A stretch of 64,000 nt of DNA, from contig CAVZBF010000002.1 in NCBI GenBank assembly GCA_963773465.1, forward strand, positions 744,001 to 808,000, read 5' to 3'. Positions 37,600-47,155 of the stretch are shown piece by piece. Under the pieces are notes generated by a model, which had not been told where the DNA came from, did no database searches, and saw nothing but the letters and a program-made list of their open reading frames with translations. Numbering within the stretch: position 1 is the first letter of the stretch; every line of letters begins with the position of its first letter. A program made the translations under genes and the position numbers. Origin of the DNA: VBAS01 sp963773465. GTDB lineage: Bacteria > Bacteroidota > Bacteroidia > Chitinophagales > Chitinophagaceae.

Positions 37600-38871
37600 A
37601 TGAAATTCATTTTACTACTGCTGTTTCTGAACCTTACCCATTTTGCACCTGTAAACGTATCGTCGGGCAATGACTATCACGAAGCCGTTTATCAATATAT
37701 CAATGGGCAATGGTTTGATGGAAAAACATTTGTGGACAGAGCCATGTATTCAATTAATGGTGTATGGGCTGATAAGGCTCCGGCTAAGATCGATTCCGTT
37801 TTTGATCTGAAAAATAAATATATCATTCCTCCATTCAGCGAGGCACATACTCATTTGCTTGAAGGCATCGGGGACTATGAACAGTCTATTAAGAATTACC
37901 TGAAGGATGGAGTTTTTTATGTGAAGAACCCAAATAACATTAAACCGTGGACGGAAAAACTTTACAGCAAAATAAATAATGCGCATTCATTGGATGCCAC
38001 ATTTGCAAATGGTGGTCTTACATCTACCGGCGGGCATCCTGAAATATTATATGAAGATCGTCTCCGGCAACACCTTGGATCTTTGATTGACAATGCACCA
38101 AGAGGATGGTTCAAGAATAAATCATATTTTAATATTGATTCTGAAATAGACTTTAATCAACAATGGCCGCTTATTAAACAAGGCAAGCCCGATTTCATAA
38201 AAGTATATCTTGCTAATTCCGATGATATCGGCAAAACACCACCCGTGAGTAAATACACATTGCGTAAAGGACTTGATCCGGCACTGGTATCTATTATTGT
38301 AAAAAAAGCGCACCAGGAAAACTTGCGTGTTTCCGCACATGTAGAAACAAGAATTGATTTTGTAAATGCATTGAATGCCGGCGTGGATGAAATTACCCAT
38401 ACGCCGGGTTTTTATCTTTTTTCAAAAGATGAATTGGAACGTTATCGTTTAAGGGAAGAGGATGCAATACTTGCGGCAAAGAAAAAAGCATTTGTTATCA
38501 CTGCGCTTATGTCAAATAATCTTACAGAAGATGCTTCATTAATGCCATTAGTAGAAAAAATGCAGGCTTATAATCTTGCGCTGCTATATAAAAATGGAGT
38601 GAAGATCGCCATTGGAAGCGATCATGCTCAAACACCACTGGATGAAGTAAGGGCACTGCAGAAATTAAAGATCTTTGACAACCTTGCTATTCTCAAAATG
38701 TGGTGCGAGGTTTCCCCCCAAACAATTTTTCCAACCCGCAAACTGGGATTGCTGAAAGCAGGATATGAAGCGAGCTTTTTAGCGCTTAATGAAAACCCGG
38801 TAAAAGATCTTTCCGCCATTTCAAAAATATCATTGCGGGTAAAGCAGGGTCATGAAATTAAAATAGATTGA
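37600..38871 (+). CDS. Secreted amidohydrolase
   Basis: 423 residues with a short signal peptide (MKFILLLLFLNLTHFAPVNV). Metal-dependent amidohydrolase barrel: strand-1 metal site FSEAHTHLLE, strand-5 His in RVSAHVETRIDF, strand-6 His in DEITHTPGFY, and strand-8 Asp in IAIGSDHAQTP, followed by the FPTRKLGLLKAGYEASFLAL end typical of imidazolonepropionase-like enzymes. The substrate is unknown. The strand-4 bridging lysine may be the K in DFIKVYLAN. Single gene with a 172-bp upstream region shared with the LytS operon. Confidence 0.85.
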   Translation: MKFILLLLFLNLTHFAPVNVSSGNDYHEAVYQYINGQWFDGKTFVDRAMYSINGVWADKAPAKIDSVFDLKNKYIIPPFSEAHTHLLEGIGDYEQSIKNYLKDGVFYVKNPNNIKPWTEKLYSKINNAHSLDATFANGGLTSTGGHPEILYEDRLRQHLGSLIDNAPRGWFKNKSYFNIDSEIDFNQQWPLIKQGKPDFIKVYLANSDDIGKTPPVSKYTLRKGLDPALVSIIVKKAHQENLRVSAHVETRIDFVNALNAGVDEITHTPGFYLFSKDELERYRLREEDAILAAKKKAFVITALMSNNLTEDASLMPLVEKMQAYNLALLYKNGVKIAIGSDHAQTPLDEVRALQKLKIFDNLAILKMWCEVSPQTIFPTRKLGLLKAGYEASFLALNENPVKDLSAISKISLRVKQGHEIKID

Positions 38872-38915
38872 ATATACACGCCGTCAAATTCAGGTAGTGT
38901 CTGAATTTGTTTTTT

Positions 38916-38994
38916 AAACCACGGAGACACTAAGTTCACAGAGAAACACCGAGATTATCCTGTGTACCTTTGTGTCCCTGTGCCTCCGTGGTTT
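38916..38994. repeat. ACCACGGAGACAC inverted repeat, copy 2
   Basis: AAACCACGGAGACAC (38916-38930) faces GTGCCTCCGTGGTTT (38980-38994), with inner TTCACAGAGAAACACC / TGTGTACCTTTGTGTCC pairs. It separates two convergent genes, a position suiting a bidirectional terminator. Confidence 0.78.
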
Positions 38995-39004
38995 AATTTG
39001 TATT

Positions 39005-41683
39005 TCAAACCTCAACTTCGCATATTGTGATCTTACCGCTTTCTTCTATCAATCCAAATTGATTTCTTGCAGAAGTAGGAAGTATTGCAATGATCGGTGT
39101 ATGCGTGTCGTATTCCCTGATCATTTCAGGTAATTCATCTTTTATCTCAAAAAGAATTGCTTTTAATTTTTCGGCAATTACAAATCTGTCTGCCTGTACG
39201 AACACAATAAGCGATGGCACTAATTGCTCTGCAAAAAATCCTCCCTGCATATTCAGAAGCCCGTGCGAAGGCTTGTATAATAAACAGCCTTTATTAGTAC
39301 TTATAATTATTCTGAACTCCGCAAAGACAATAGAGGTGGCAAATAAACGGATCAATGTATCAAAAAGAAATTCGGTGGTCTTTCCTTCGCTGGAAATGCT
39401 AACAAAAACTTTGTCCCAAAATGTATAATAATAACCATCGTGGTGAACGAACCCGGTTTTTAGCTGATTGTGACCTGCAGCCTGATCTTTACCTTCTATA
39501 AAACAACTTACCGATCTTTTCAGATCGCCGGTCATTGAATAATGATGCAATGTTATATTGCTATCGGTGTCCAGCCGACAGATAGTACCATCATCATTTA
39601 TAACAAACCGCGCCGGGCCCTGGTGCAACCATACCGGGCAGCAAACGATCAACGCATCATTAAAATATTTATTCCGCGGAAGATTTTTTCTTGTTATGGG
39701 CAGTCCATGGGAAAAATGAACAAAGACATAGTTGCTTTGATACGGAGAATTTATTAACGTAGCTATTGCACCCGATTTAACAGGATTTGTCCAGGTATAA
39801 TATTCAAAGTTTCCATACCAATTACCACGTGCCATATGCAGGCAGGAATTTTTAATGCCAATCACCAGGAATTGATTACGGTGCCAAACGGCTTTTATCC
39901 ATTTAATACTGGTATCAAGGTGATAAGAACCGGGTGCAGCATTTCTTGCCGGCCTGTTACGGGTATTGCTGATATAGCGGCTCGCATCAGAACTGATAAG
40001 CTTATCCTGTGGTAAAAATCTTCTTAAAGAATGAACCGAATTAGGATTGCCGCTTTTTATTTCCTTATGAATTATTTCATACATCACTTCATTTGTCGTT
40101 TCCTTTACTGTTTCATCCTGCCGCAACTTATTTACATACTCCAGCACATTTAACAGCGGCATGTTTTTATGTTTCGGTGTTGAATTGGTATAGATGTTTT
40201 TGATTTTAGTACTGATGTTACCGGGTTCTGTGTCAGCGACAATATCAAAATACTTTTTTAAGCATGATTCATGTTGATAAGAATGATTCCATCCTTCCAG
40301 TAAAATTTGTTGCGCTCTTTCTTTTTCATTCATTTTTTCATCCATCACCCGCGCCGCATCAAAATGATCATTCAATGAAAGTTTGGTGGCAACATGTTTT
40401 TCAAAAAATAGCCTGGCATTTTGTTCCTGGTCAAGCCGCTTATATAAATCACCGGTCTTTTCATCCCGGCCTATCACTTTATTCAGTTCTATCGATTCGA
40501 GAAATAGTCCTCCTCTTTCCAAACAATCGGCTGCAGCCGCCATATTTTTCAAATGATCCTTATATAAAGCGGCTGCTTCACGATACATCTTACCTTGCTC
40601 AAGGGTATTGGCTGCCGAAGGATAATCGCCTAACAAGTGTGCATACACATAAGCAGCTTTTCTAAAATCCTTTCTTTCGATTGCTTTCTGTGCAGCATTA
40701 ATATATTTCGTTCTCAGGTCATGATAGTAATCACCGATATCCCAAACATCTACTTTTGCACCTCCACCCAGGTTACCCAGGTTAAACAACAGAGGTCTTC
40801 TTGTAAGTTTATAAGAAGATGTTTCACTTCCACGATTAAGATAAGGTGAATCCAGCGGTATTGCATATTGCAATGCTTCATTTGTATTCTCATCAAAAAG
40901 ATCGAGCAATCGTTTTATTTCATCCCGTCTTTTTTTCTCTAACTCTTCTAAATTTTTGAATATCCATTTCTCAAATTTTTGAAAAATTCCTTCTGAGCCT
41001 GATCCATCAGCTTCGGAACCTGTTTTACCAGCAAGCTTCAATATTTCTGCAACACCTTTAAATCCTACGTATTTTATCCTGTCGAGCAATTTTTGGAAAA
41101 CTGATTCCTCGCTGTCTTTTTTAGAAAGTTCTCCAAAAGGTTTTTCTCCGATTTCTTTCTTAATAGAATCTATTAATTCTTTTGCGGTCGCATTGACAAT
41201 TAGTATTTCATTGAACTGCGGTCTTGAGGGAATGCCAGGATGGGCAAAACTCCAATCGGCGGTTGATGGTTCATTAAAAAACAAAAGATCGGTCAGCCTG
41301 GTTTGATCTTTGGCTTCCACTCCTATCAAACCGATCACCGGGTGAAAGATCTGTTTATCCCATAACAGAATTTTGTTTAGTTCATTCCGGTTAGCCTGCG
41401 GAATAATTTCAGCATTACATGGAATAAATAATCTTTTTTCAATGCATGTATACGCTTCTTTTAGCGAAAGGTCTTTGATTTTTGCCGTGTCCTTAAATAT
41501 CACAAAGAGTCCCGAAGCATCGACAGACTGAATTGATGATGGCAATGTGTAGCACTCTAATTCCTCAGTTGCAATCTTCCATTTATCAATTTCCCGAAGC
41601 CAGCTTAATGGCTCAATGCCCCGTAGAAAAACAGCATGTGCCGGGGCATGAATTGAATCTTTGTATCGTATACGCAGTTTCAT
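39005..41683 (-). CDS. Large helical/beta-propeller protein of a MoxR-vWA ternary system (bpX-type)
   Basis: 892 residues without signal or membrane helix. Residues 1-180 are a mixed domain opening with MKLRIRYKDSIHAPAHAVFLRG; 230-275 is charged and coiled-coil-like; about 330-480 is a TPR-like helical array (AAYVYAHLLGDYPSAANTLEQG, AAALYKDHLKNMAAAADCLERG); 600-892 has repeated four-strand blades (IKWIKAVWHRNQFLVIGIKN, HHDGYYYTFWDKVFVSISSEG) suggesting a beta-propeller. This fits the bpX family proteins described with MoxR and vWA partners. It is the last gene of the run, overlapping the vWA gene by 4 bp. Family assignment is from memory of that architecture. Confidence 0.65.
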   Translation of the reverse strand: MKLRIRYKDSIHAPAHAVFLRGIEPLSWLREIDKWKIATEELECYTLPSSIQSVDASGLFVIFKDTAKIKDLSLKEAYTCIEKRLFIPCNAEIIPQANRNELNKILLWDKQIFHPVIGLIGVEAKDQTRLTDLLFFNEPSTADWSFAHPGIPSRPQFNEILIVNATAKELIDSIKKEIGEKPFGELSKKDSEESVFQKLLDRIKYVGFKGVAEILKLAGKTGSEADGSGSEGIFQKFEKWIFKNLEELEKKRRDEIKRLLDLFDENTNEALQYAIPLDSPYLNRGSETSSYKLTRRPLLFNLGNLGGGAKVDVWDIGDYYHDLRTKYINAAQKAIERKDFRKAAYVYAHLLGDYPSAANTLEQGKMYREAAALYKDHLKNMAAAADCLERGGLFLESIELNKVIGRDEKTGDLYKRLDQEQNARLFFEKHVATKLSLNDHFDAARVMDEKMNEKERAQQILLEGWNHSYQHESCLKKYFDIVADTEPGNISTKIKNIYTNSTPKHKNMPLLNVLEYVNKLRQDETVKETTNEVMYEIIHKEIKSGNPNSVHSLRRFLPQDKLISSDASRYISNTRNRPARNAAPGSYHLDTSIKWIKAVWHRNQFLVIGIKNSCLHMARGNWYGNFEYYTWTNPVKSGAIATLINSPYQSNYVFVHFSHGLPITRKNLPRNKYFNDALIVCCPVWLHQGPARFVINDDGTICRLDTDSNITLHHYSMTGDLKRSVSCFIEGKDQAAGHNQLKTGFVHHDGYYYTFWDKVFVSISSEGKTTEFLFDTLIRLFATSIVFAEFRIIISTNKGCLLYKPSHGLLNMQGGFFAEQLVPSLIVFVQADRFVIAEKLKAILFEIKDELPEMIREYDTHTPIIAILPTSARNQFGLIEESGKITICEVEV

Positions 41684-44070
41684 GATTGCATGATCCTATC
41701 GATAAATCGCTGAATGTAACTTTTGTAAAAATTTTTAGCTGGTATTATATTCACTCTATTATTGTCAATAAAATAAGGATCACCGGCGGCAATACCATCA
41801 GATGCCCAGCACGCCGTACATCTGCCGGTAACGAGAACGATAGTTATTTCAGGTGCTGCCGGATCTGAACTTTTCAAATGTAAAAGACCTCTTGTATCGA
41901 TGACGGCTTCGCTCCCATCACTCCATTGCCTGGTGATAAGTTTTATATTTTTATTCGGCAAACCATTCCGGCTCTGTGAAATTTCTTCAGAGATGTGAAT
42001 GCCTTCTTCTTTTGCAGTATTTTCATTGATCCGGAAATACTCTTCATTCCAGGCTAACTCTAACGTGTAATTGCCAATCACTAATTGCCCTTTGGAGCTT
42101 ATGAACATTTGCCTGACCTTATACATGGCGCTGTCGTGAGACCGTAAAAAATCTTTAAGACTTTCACGATCCGCCGCGGTTGTGGTATCGACAATGAATG
42201 ATTTAAACATCTCCGGAAAACCGGCAGCATCTGATTTGTCAATCACGTTACCGGAAAAACAATCATAAGAAAAAGAAGCATAATCTGTCCTTATATAAAA
42301 TCTGTTATCCCGAAATACAACATTCCTTACAAACTGTATTTCATCAGAAAGATTGACGCTGGAAGACACGTTAGTTTCAAGATCTGCACGATAACATTTT
42401 AAAAATTTTCTTTGATAGTTGCTGACGAGTATAAATAAAGTATCCGGTGCGCTAAAACCAAAAAAGTAAGTTCCCTTCTCAATATAATTTATCAACTCAT
42501 ATGCACCTTTCTTTCTATGAGGAATATACAATACTCTTTGACTTTCATTAACAACAACAATTCCGGACTTTACCATATCATGCAGCCGGCTCTCCCAAAA
42601 CTTGATCCTTACCCTGGGAAATAATAATGGCGTGCGCAGTTGTAAAAGAAAGGCAGGAATGTTTCCATTTGAAGACTCTATTTTTGTTTTTAAAATTTTG
42701 GGTGGTGTAAAAAGCAATTCTTCCAGCTCCAGTTTCGCTGTGCTTATTAATTTCGTTCTGCCTCTTTTACATTCATAAAATGAAATATTGCCGTTCCTGT
42801 TTACCGTTAAAATAAATGCTAAGGCTTCTTTCACCCCCGAGATGGCAACATGGAACGCCGGCGTATTGAATATTTTTTCATCCGTAATAAAAATAAATTC
42901 ATTGTATTCATTTGCTGAAAATTCGTCAATCACATTTTGCAAAGCACCGCCGCAATGCAACGAATGGTCCAGTAATTCCAATGACTTAATTACTCCTTCC
43001 TTTGTATCTAATTTTATTTCCGCATAAACATCGCCGCCTAATGCGTATGATTCTACAATTTCATTATGCTTCGTGCTATGTGCAAAAGCCAACGCGGCGG
43101 AAAGGCCAAACACTTTTGGTATACCCCACATCTTTATAGTTGTATCAAGTAAAATTGTTCGCTGACGCTTTGGATTATCAGGCGGCTCTTCACGTCGAAA
43201 ATAGAGTGCTTCGTTATTTACAAGTCTTGCCATCAGCAGATCAGTGTCGTGTGCAAGCTCACTTAATAATAATTTGTCATAGTTGCCCCTGTTGGTAATA
43301 TCGGTAATACCGCCATATGATTGATCACCGCTTGCAGCCGAATGCATTGGTATGTTTAAGGCAGCAACCAGTCTTCTTGTAAGCCGGGAGATGCCAACCG
43401 TTTTTGGATCTTCGGCCAATTGATCAAGTAAATCGGGAACAGCGATTTCGGGCAAAACTATTTCAGCAGGTGTTGGTAGAACATCCAAACCGGTTCTTAG
43501 TTTTAATGCAAGACTTTCTGTTGTTGGATATTTTTTCAGCGTATTGCAGAAATATAAAAGGTCGGTGGTAAACTCAGCCTTTGTTATCGGTTCTTTTTCC
43601 GCAATTACCAGCTTGTCGATACGGCCACTATTTAATTCGTCCAGCGCATCTTTAACATTTATTTGCGGAAGAGGAAAGTCATGTTGATATAACACTTCAT
43701 GGATCAAATGCATTCGTGCCCTGCCTGTCTTTAACTCTTCAGGTAAACCATTGACCACACGCAGAAAAGCAATAGCATCATCGATAAAACTATAGAGCTT
43801 TCCATCTTCAGTTATTTTTTGTCCTCTTATTATGAAAAACAGTTCATCGTTTGTAAACTCTTTTTTACAAACAGATAACAATAACAATATCGAACTGAAA
43901 GAAGGAAGTCGTTTTGCCGACAATTCCCTTAATAGATCGATCACATCATCCCTGTAACAAATAGTAGTTCCATTTGTCCATTCGAGCACTTCTCCATTAT
44001 CACCCCATCGCCAAAAATAATTCTTTGGCGCCTGGAAATAATTCTGTGTATTGATAAATGATTTAATCAT
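41680..44070 (-). CDS. vWA-domain protein with C-terminal propeller-like region
   Basis: 796 residues. A helical N-terminal half leads to a von Willebrand A fold at about 300-430: TILLDTTIKMWGIPKVFGLSAALAFAH (strand 1 and helix 1), LHCGGALQNVIDEF, EFIFITDEK. The metal-site motif is LDTTIKM rather than DxSxS, so divalent metal binding is likely altered. The C-terminal 330 residues show repeated beta blades (GTYFFGFSAPDTLFILVSNY, IQFVRNVVFRDNRFYIRTDYASF). MoxR ATPases usually work with a vWA partner, and this is the partner encoded three genes into the cluster. Confidence 0.7.
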   Translation of the reverse strand: MIKSFINTQNYFQAPKNYFWRWGDNGEVLEWTNGTTICYRDDVIDLLRELSAKRLPSFSSILLLLSVCKKEFTNDELFFIIRGQKITEDGKLYSFIDDAIAFLRVVNGLPEELKTGRARMHLIHEVLYQHDFPLPQINVKDALDELNSGRIDKLVIAEKEPITKAEFTTDLLYFCNTLKKYPTTESLALKLRTGLDVLPTPAEIVLPEIAVPDLLDQLAEDPKTVGISRLTRRLVAALNIPMHSAASGDQSYGGITDITNRGNYDKLLLSELAHDTDLLMARLVNNEALYFRREEPPDNPKRQRTILLDTTIKMWGIPKVFGLSAALAFAHSTKHNEIVESYALGGDVYAEIKLDTKEGVIKSLELLDHSLHCGGALQNVIDEFSANEYNEFIFITDEKIFNTPAFHVAISGVKEALAFILTVNRNGNISFYECKRGRTKLISTAKLELEELLFTPPKILKTKIESSNGNIPAFLLQLRTPLLFPRVRIKFWESRLHDMVKSGIVVVNESQRVLYIPHRKKGAYELINYIEKGTYFFGFSAPDTLFILVSNYQRKFLKCYRADLETNVSSSVNLSDEIQFVRNVVFRDNRFYIRTDYASFSYDCFSGNVIDKSDAAGFPEMFKSFIVDTTTAADRESLKDFLRSHDSAMYKVRQMFISSKGQLVIGNYTLELAWNEEYFRINENTAKEEGIHISEEISQSRNGLPNKNIKLITRQWSDGSEAVIDTRGLLHLKSSDPAAPEITIVLVTGRCTACWASDGIAAGDPYFIDNNRVNIIPAKNFYKSYIQRFIDRIMQS

Positions 44071-44774
44071 TAATTGCAGTTAAACGGATTGCGCTTCTTT
44101 TGCTGATGACAAAAAAAGATTTATCGATCTTTTGCCAGCTACCATCTTTATCAAACAGGATCACAACGCTTTTATTTTCATTTAATTTCTTATTTAAAAA
44201 TTCCTGCATAATGGAAACTTCAAAATCATACCCGGCCGGGAGCAGCGCATCACCTGACTGCCAATATTCAATGCCTGGTAATGAAGGCAAAGGATCACCA
44301 ATGATCAATACTTTATTTTTTTCCGATACTGCAAATCTTGTTGCCAAAAGCCTGGTTTCTGATCCAGTTTCCGCATACCGCTTCCATACATCGAGGGTCG
44401 TTAGTAGTGCTGCCCCTTTTCTTTCGAGTTGCAGATGGAATTATTTTTATATTGACCTTATCATTTGTTTTACCGGGCAAAGCAGCGATGGGTGCCTCTG
44501 CTGATATAAATTCAGTCAGCGATGTCCATTCCAATGGTTTTAAAATTGCAACCGGTGTGAGCCCGCCGGGAAGGAAAAGATTATTTTGTTCGTCAATAAT
44601 AAATGTATTGGTCGCGGGCAAACGCAATAATTCTTTATCCATTTCCAGTAAAGCATTGATGCCTCTTATCCAAATACAATTTTCTTCTTCAGCCGCACGC
44701 AGTCCTTCCATGCAGCGGACAGTTCCTAAAGATTCCTTATTCTTACTTTCTAATTTTAAAAGAAACTCAGGCAT
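44063..44774 (-). CDS. Small MoxR-vWA ternary-system component, frameshifted
   Basis: About 237 residues from MPEFLLKLESKNKESLGTVR at 44774, 7 bp after the moxR stop. The first frame reads to IKIIPSATRK; then GAALLTTLDVWKRYAETGSE and ATRFAVSEKNKVLIIGDPLPSLPGIEYW continue in the next frame to KRSAIRLTAIND. One A fewer in the AAAA near 44420 rejoins them. The domain is beta-rich with WIRG and FLPGGLTPVAILKPLEW. I recognise it only by position as one of the accessory components of these systems. The last 8 bp overlap the vWA gene. Confidence 0.65.
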
Positions 44775-44781
44775 AAAAAAA

Positions 44782-45936
44782 TTAAGCTGAATGAATAATT
44801 TTCCCCCACAATTGATCGATCGGTTCCTGTACATACTTACGCTGTACTTCGTTACTTATCCATTGACAGCGTCCGTTCAAATGACGTAACCTGTCTTTGA
44901 TCACTGTTCTTTCAGTCATTGGCAATTCTTTATCTTCCCATTTTTCAGACATTCTCATTACCTCCTTATATATTTCATCTGCATTAGGCAATGCATGTGC
45001 AGAAGCACGGGGATGTTGCTCTGAAACATTCGCATCAGCTTCAACGACCGTATTTACAATTCCGGCTATCACTTCCTGTTGTTCTTCTGTATCCCAGATA
45101 TAACGCATCACCCACATATCAGACGGTAATGCTTTCATCCGTTTACATAATAAAGCGCTTGCCGCAATCAGTCGTTGAAGTTTTACTGCCCTTCGATCAC
45201 TTACCTGCACACCAGCATTCCTTAACATTTCAACGAGATTGATATAAACAGGACGTATTTCCTGAAGATCAACCGAACCTATTAATGCTTGTATATCGAA
45301 AATATTATCAGCGGAAATTTCAGGCTTATCAAGCATATCCTTGTTTTCTAATTTCCACCCGGCATCGAGAACATTATTTAATAATGCAGGATCGACATAA
45401 TCACAACGTACACGAATTAAAAAGCGATCGAACAAAGCCTGCAACGCTTCATCTTCCGGTAAATGATTGCTCGCACCCACGATCATTACTACAGGTAAAG
45501 GTCTATTCTCCCGGCCACGACGGAATACTTTTTCATTCAATACCATCAACAAGCTGTTAAGTATGGCACTGTTTGCATTTAAAAGCTCATCTAAAAAAAT
45601 AAGATTGGCTTCGGGGAGCATACCTTCGGTATTTGTTACCAGGTCTCCTTCACGCAATTTGCGTATATCAAAAGGACCAAATATTTCATTCGGCTCGGTA
45701 AATCTTGTCAATAAATATTCAAAGCTTTTACCATTTACAAGTTTTGACAACTCTCTGACCATTGCACTTTTTGCAGTGCCCGGTGGACCCAATAAAAATA
45801 AATTCTCCCTGCCTGCTAAACAAATCCCCATCAGGTCAATAATATCATCTTTACCAACGAACTTTTCTTTCAGATGATGAAGGATATTATTGAGATGATC
45901 TATGAGTTCAGTCTGCCTTGTTGTAAGTTCCATCAA
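44782..45936 (-). CDS. MoxR-family AAA+ ATPase
   Basis: 384 residues. Walker A GPPGTAKS (50-57), Walker B LIFLDEL (112-118), sensor 1 in MIVGASNHLP, arginine-finger region ALFDRFLIRVRC and a sensor 2 helical lid. The C-terminal 100 residues are helical and include ERTVIKDRLRHLNGRCQWIS. MoxR ATPases remodel partner complexes, usually through a vWA protein; the partner here is at 41680-44070. Compared with E. coli RavA it lacks a discoidin-like insert. The gene begins 8 bp after the small helical gene before it. Confidence 0.92.
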   Translation of the reverse strand: MMELTTRQTELIDHLNNILHHLKEKFVGKDDIIDLMGICLAGRENLFLLGPPGTAKSAMVRELSKLVNGKSFEYLLTRFTEPNEIFGPFDIRKLREGDLVTNTEGMLPEANLIFLDELLNANSAILNSLLMVLNEKVFRRGRENRPLPVVMIVGASNHLPEDEALQALFDRFLIRVRCDYVDPALLNNVLDAGWKLENKDMLDKPEISADNIFDIQALIGSVDLQEIRPVYINLVEMLRNAGVQVSDRRAVKLQRLIAASALLCKRMKALPSDMWVMRYIWDTEEQQEVIAGIVNTVVEADANVSEQHPRASAHALPNADEIYKEVMRMSEKWEDKELPMTERTVIKDRLRHLNGRCQWISNEVQRKYVQEPIDQLWGKIIHSA

Positions 45937-45944
45937 ATTATGCT

Positions 45945-46562
45945 TTATGAATTTTCAAATGAGGGCAAGAGAACAGAAAACTGTTCACCCGCCACTTCCT
46001 TAATATAATCCGCAACAACAGGATCTTTCATACGTTGTTTATCTTTTGCCTGAATGATCCTGTCAATATATGAATATCTGAGCGAAGGATATTCTATGAT
46101 CATTTTATCATCAATGGTCTCATCCAATTCAATACCCACGGATGAATAGGGCCATTGCCGGGCCGTGTTTTTAAGAATTTGAACAAGCAAATCACCCGGT
46201 GCCAGGCCTTTTGCTAATTCAAAAAGCTGGGGCAGGTAGCGCAACATCAGATCAGCTGAATAAATAACTGATGGAGTTGGCTCCCCGGTAAAAGGTTTCA
46301 ACTCATTATTGATCATTTCTTCTTCCACATCTCTCAACACTATTAACTGAACCGCTTTATATAAATATTCCGCTGCCCATAATGCAACCTCTTCATTATA
46401 CTCCGGTGCCGCATAAGGCATTTCAAGTATATCGTCCTGGTAATACTTATGCAAAATTATTTTTGTATCATTTAACTCCTTTTCGTTAAATGACTCAAGG
46501 TGGCCTTTGACTGACACTTTCCCTTGCGTAAGTAAAGTCTCTATAAAGTTTGATGACTCCAT
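45945..46562 (-). CDS. Helical accessory protein at the head of the MoxR-vWA cluster
   Basis: 205 residues, acidic and mostly helical, no signal or membrane segment (MESSNFIETLLTQGKVSVKGHLESF, EEVALWAAEYLYKAVQLIVLRDVEEE, QRMKDPVVADYIKEVAGEQF). Its position immediately upstream of moxR (8 bp) and its size agree with the small first component seen in MoxR/vWA/propeller ternary systems. I cannot assign a named domain. 34 bp separate it from the kptA stop, so it may be co-transcribed with the NAD genes. Confidence 0.6.
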   Translation of the reverse strand: MESSNFIETLLTQGKVSVKGHLESFNEKELNDTKIILHKYYQDDILEMPYAAPEYNEEVALWAAEYLYKAVQLIVLRDVEEEMINNELKPFTGEPTPSVIYSADLMLRYLPQLFELAKGLAPGDLLVQILKNTARQWPYSSVGIELDETIDDKMIIEYPSLRYSYIDRIIQAKDKQRMKDPVVADYIKEVAGEQFSVLLPSFENS

Positions 46563-46596
46563 TATAGATTAAAGGTAATATTGAGTATTTGTTTTA

Positions 46597-47142
46597 TTAT
46601 TCTTTATGCGAAATAAATTCAACTGGTACTGAACCGGTAAGCCATACCTTATTTTCAGATAAATAGAATTTAAGTCCCGCCTCGTGCATTGCTTTCGCAT
46701 TTATTGATAATACCACTGGCTTGCCATGCCTGCTGCCAACCGTTTTCGCAGTCTCTGGAGTTATACTTAAATGTACGTGTTGCCTGCTTTTTCTTTTTAA
46801 TCCCTCGTTAAATATATTTTCTAAATATTTTTCTGTTGTTCCATGATATAATACATCCGGTGGAACTGCCTCTGGTAAATTAAGCTCTATGTCTATGCTA
46901 TGTCCCTGGCTTGCTCTTATCAAAGTTTTATTATCGTTGAACGCAAATCTTTTTTTATCATTTGTTTCCACGATTCTGTTGATGAACTCGTGATCAACGA
47001 TTATTCCTTTCACATTCATCTTTGAGATCAGTTCATCAACTCTTGCCCATCCATTCTCATCAAGCTGCAAACCGATCTCTCCAGGTTTATGCCTCAACAC
47101 CAAACTCATGAACTTGCTGATATTTTTAAGTTGGTCTTTCAT
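46597..47142 (-). CDS. kptA: RNA 2'-phosphotransferase (KptA/Tpt1)
   Basis: 181 residues. NAD-dependent removal of an internal RNA 2'-phosphate, yielding nicotinamide and ADP-ribose cyclic phosphate. The winged N-terminal domain has FMSLVLRHKPGEIGL (R17, H18) and WARVDELI. The ADP-ribosyltransferase-like C-terminal domain has LYHGTTEKYLENIFNEGL, HVHLSI and VGSRHGKPVVLSINA, supplying the Arg-His-Arg-Arg set used in catalysis. Bacterial KptA often has no known RNA substrate. Placement after nicotinamide phosphoribosyltransferase is sensible because its by-product is nicotinamide. Confidence 0.92.
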   Translation of the reverse strand: MKDQLKNISKFMSLVLRHKPGEIGLQLDENGWARVDELISKMNVKGIIVDHEFINRIVETNDKKRFAFNDNKTLIRASQGHSIDIELNLPEAVPPDVLYHGTTEKYLENIFNEGLKRKSRQHVHLSITPETAKTVGSRHGKPVVLSINAKAMHEAGLKFYLSENKVWLTGSVPVEFISHKE

Positions 47143-47155
47143 TCCCCGTTACTCT

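Noticed and set aside
44775..44834. Longer start for the small MoxR-cluster gene, overlapping moxR
   Set aside because: A Met 7 bp after the moxR stop gives normal spacing; the added residues only read through the moxR end.
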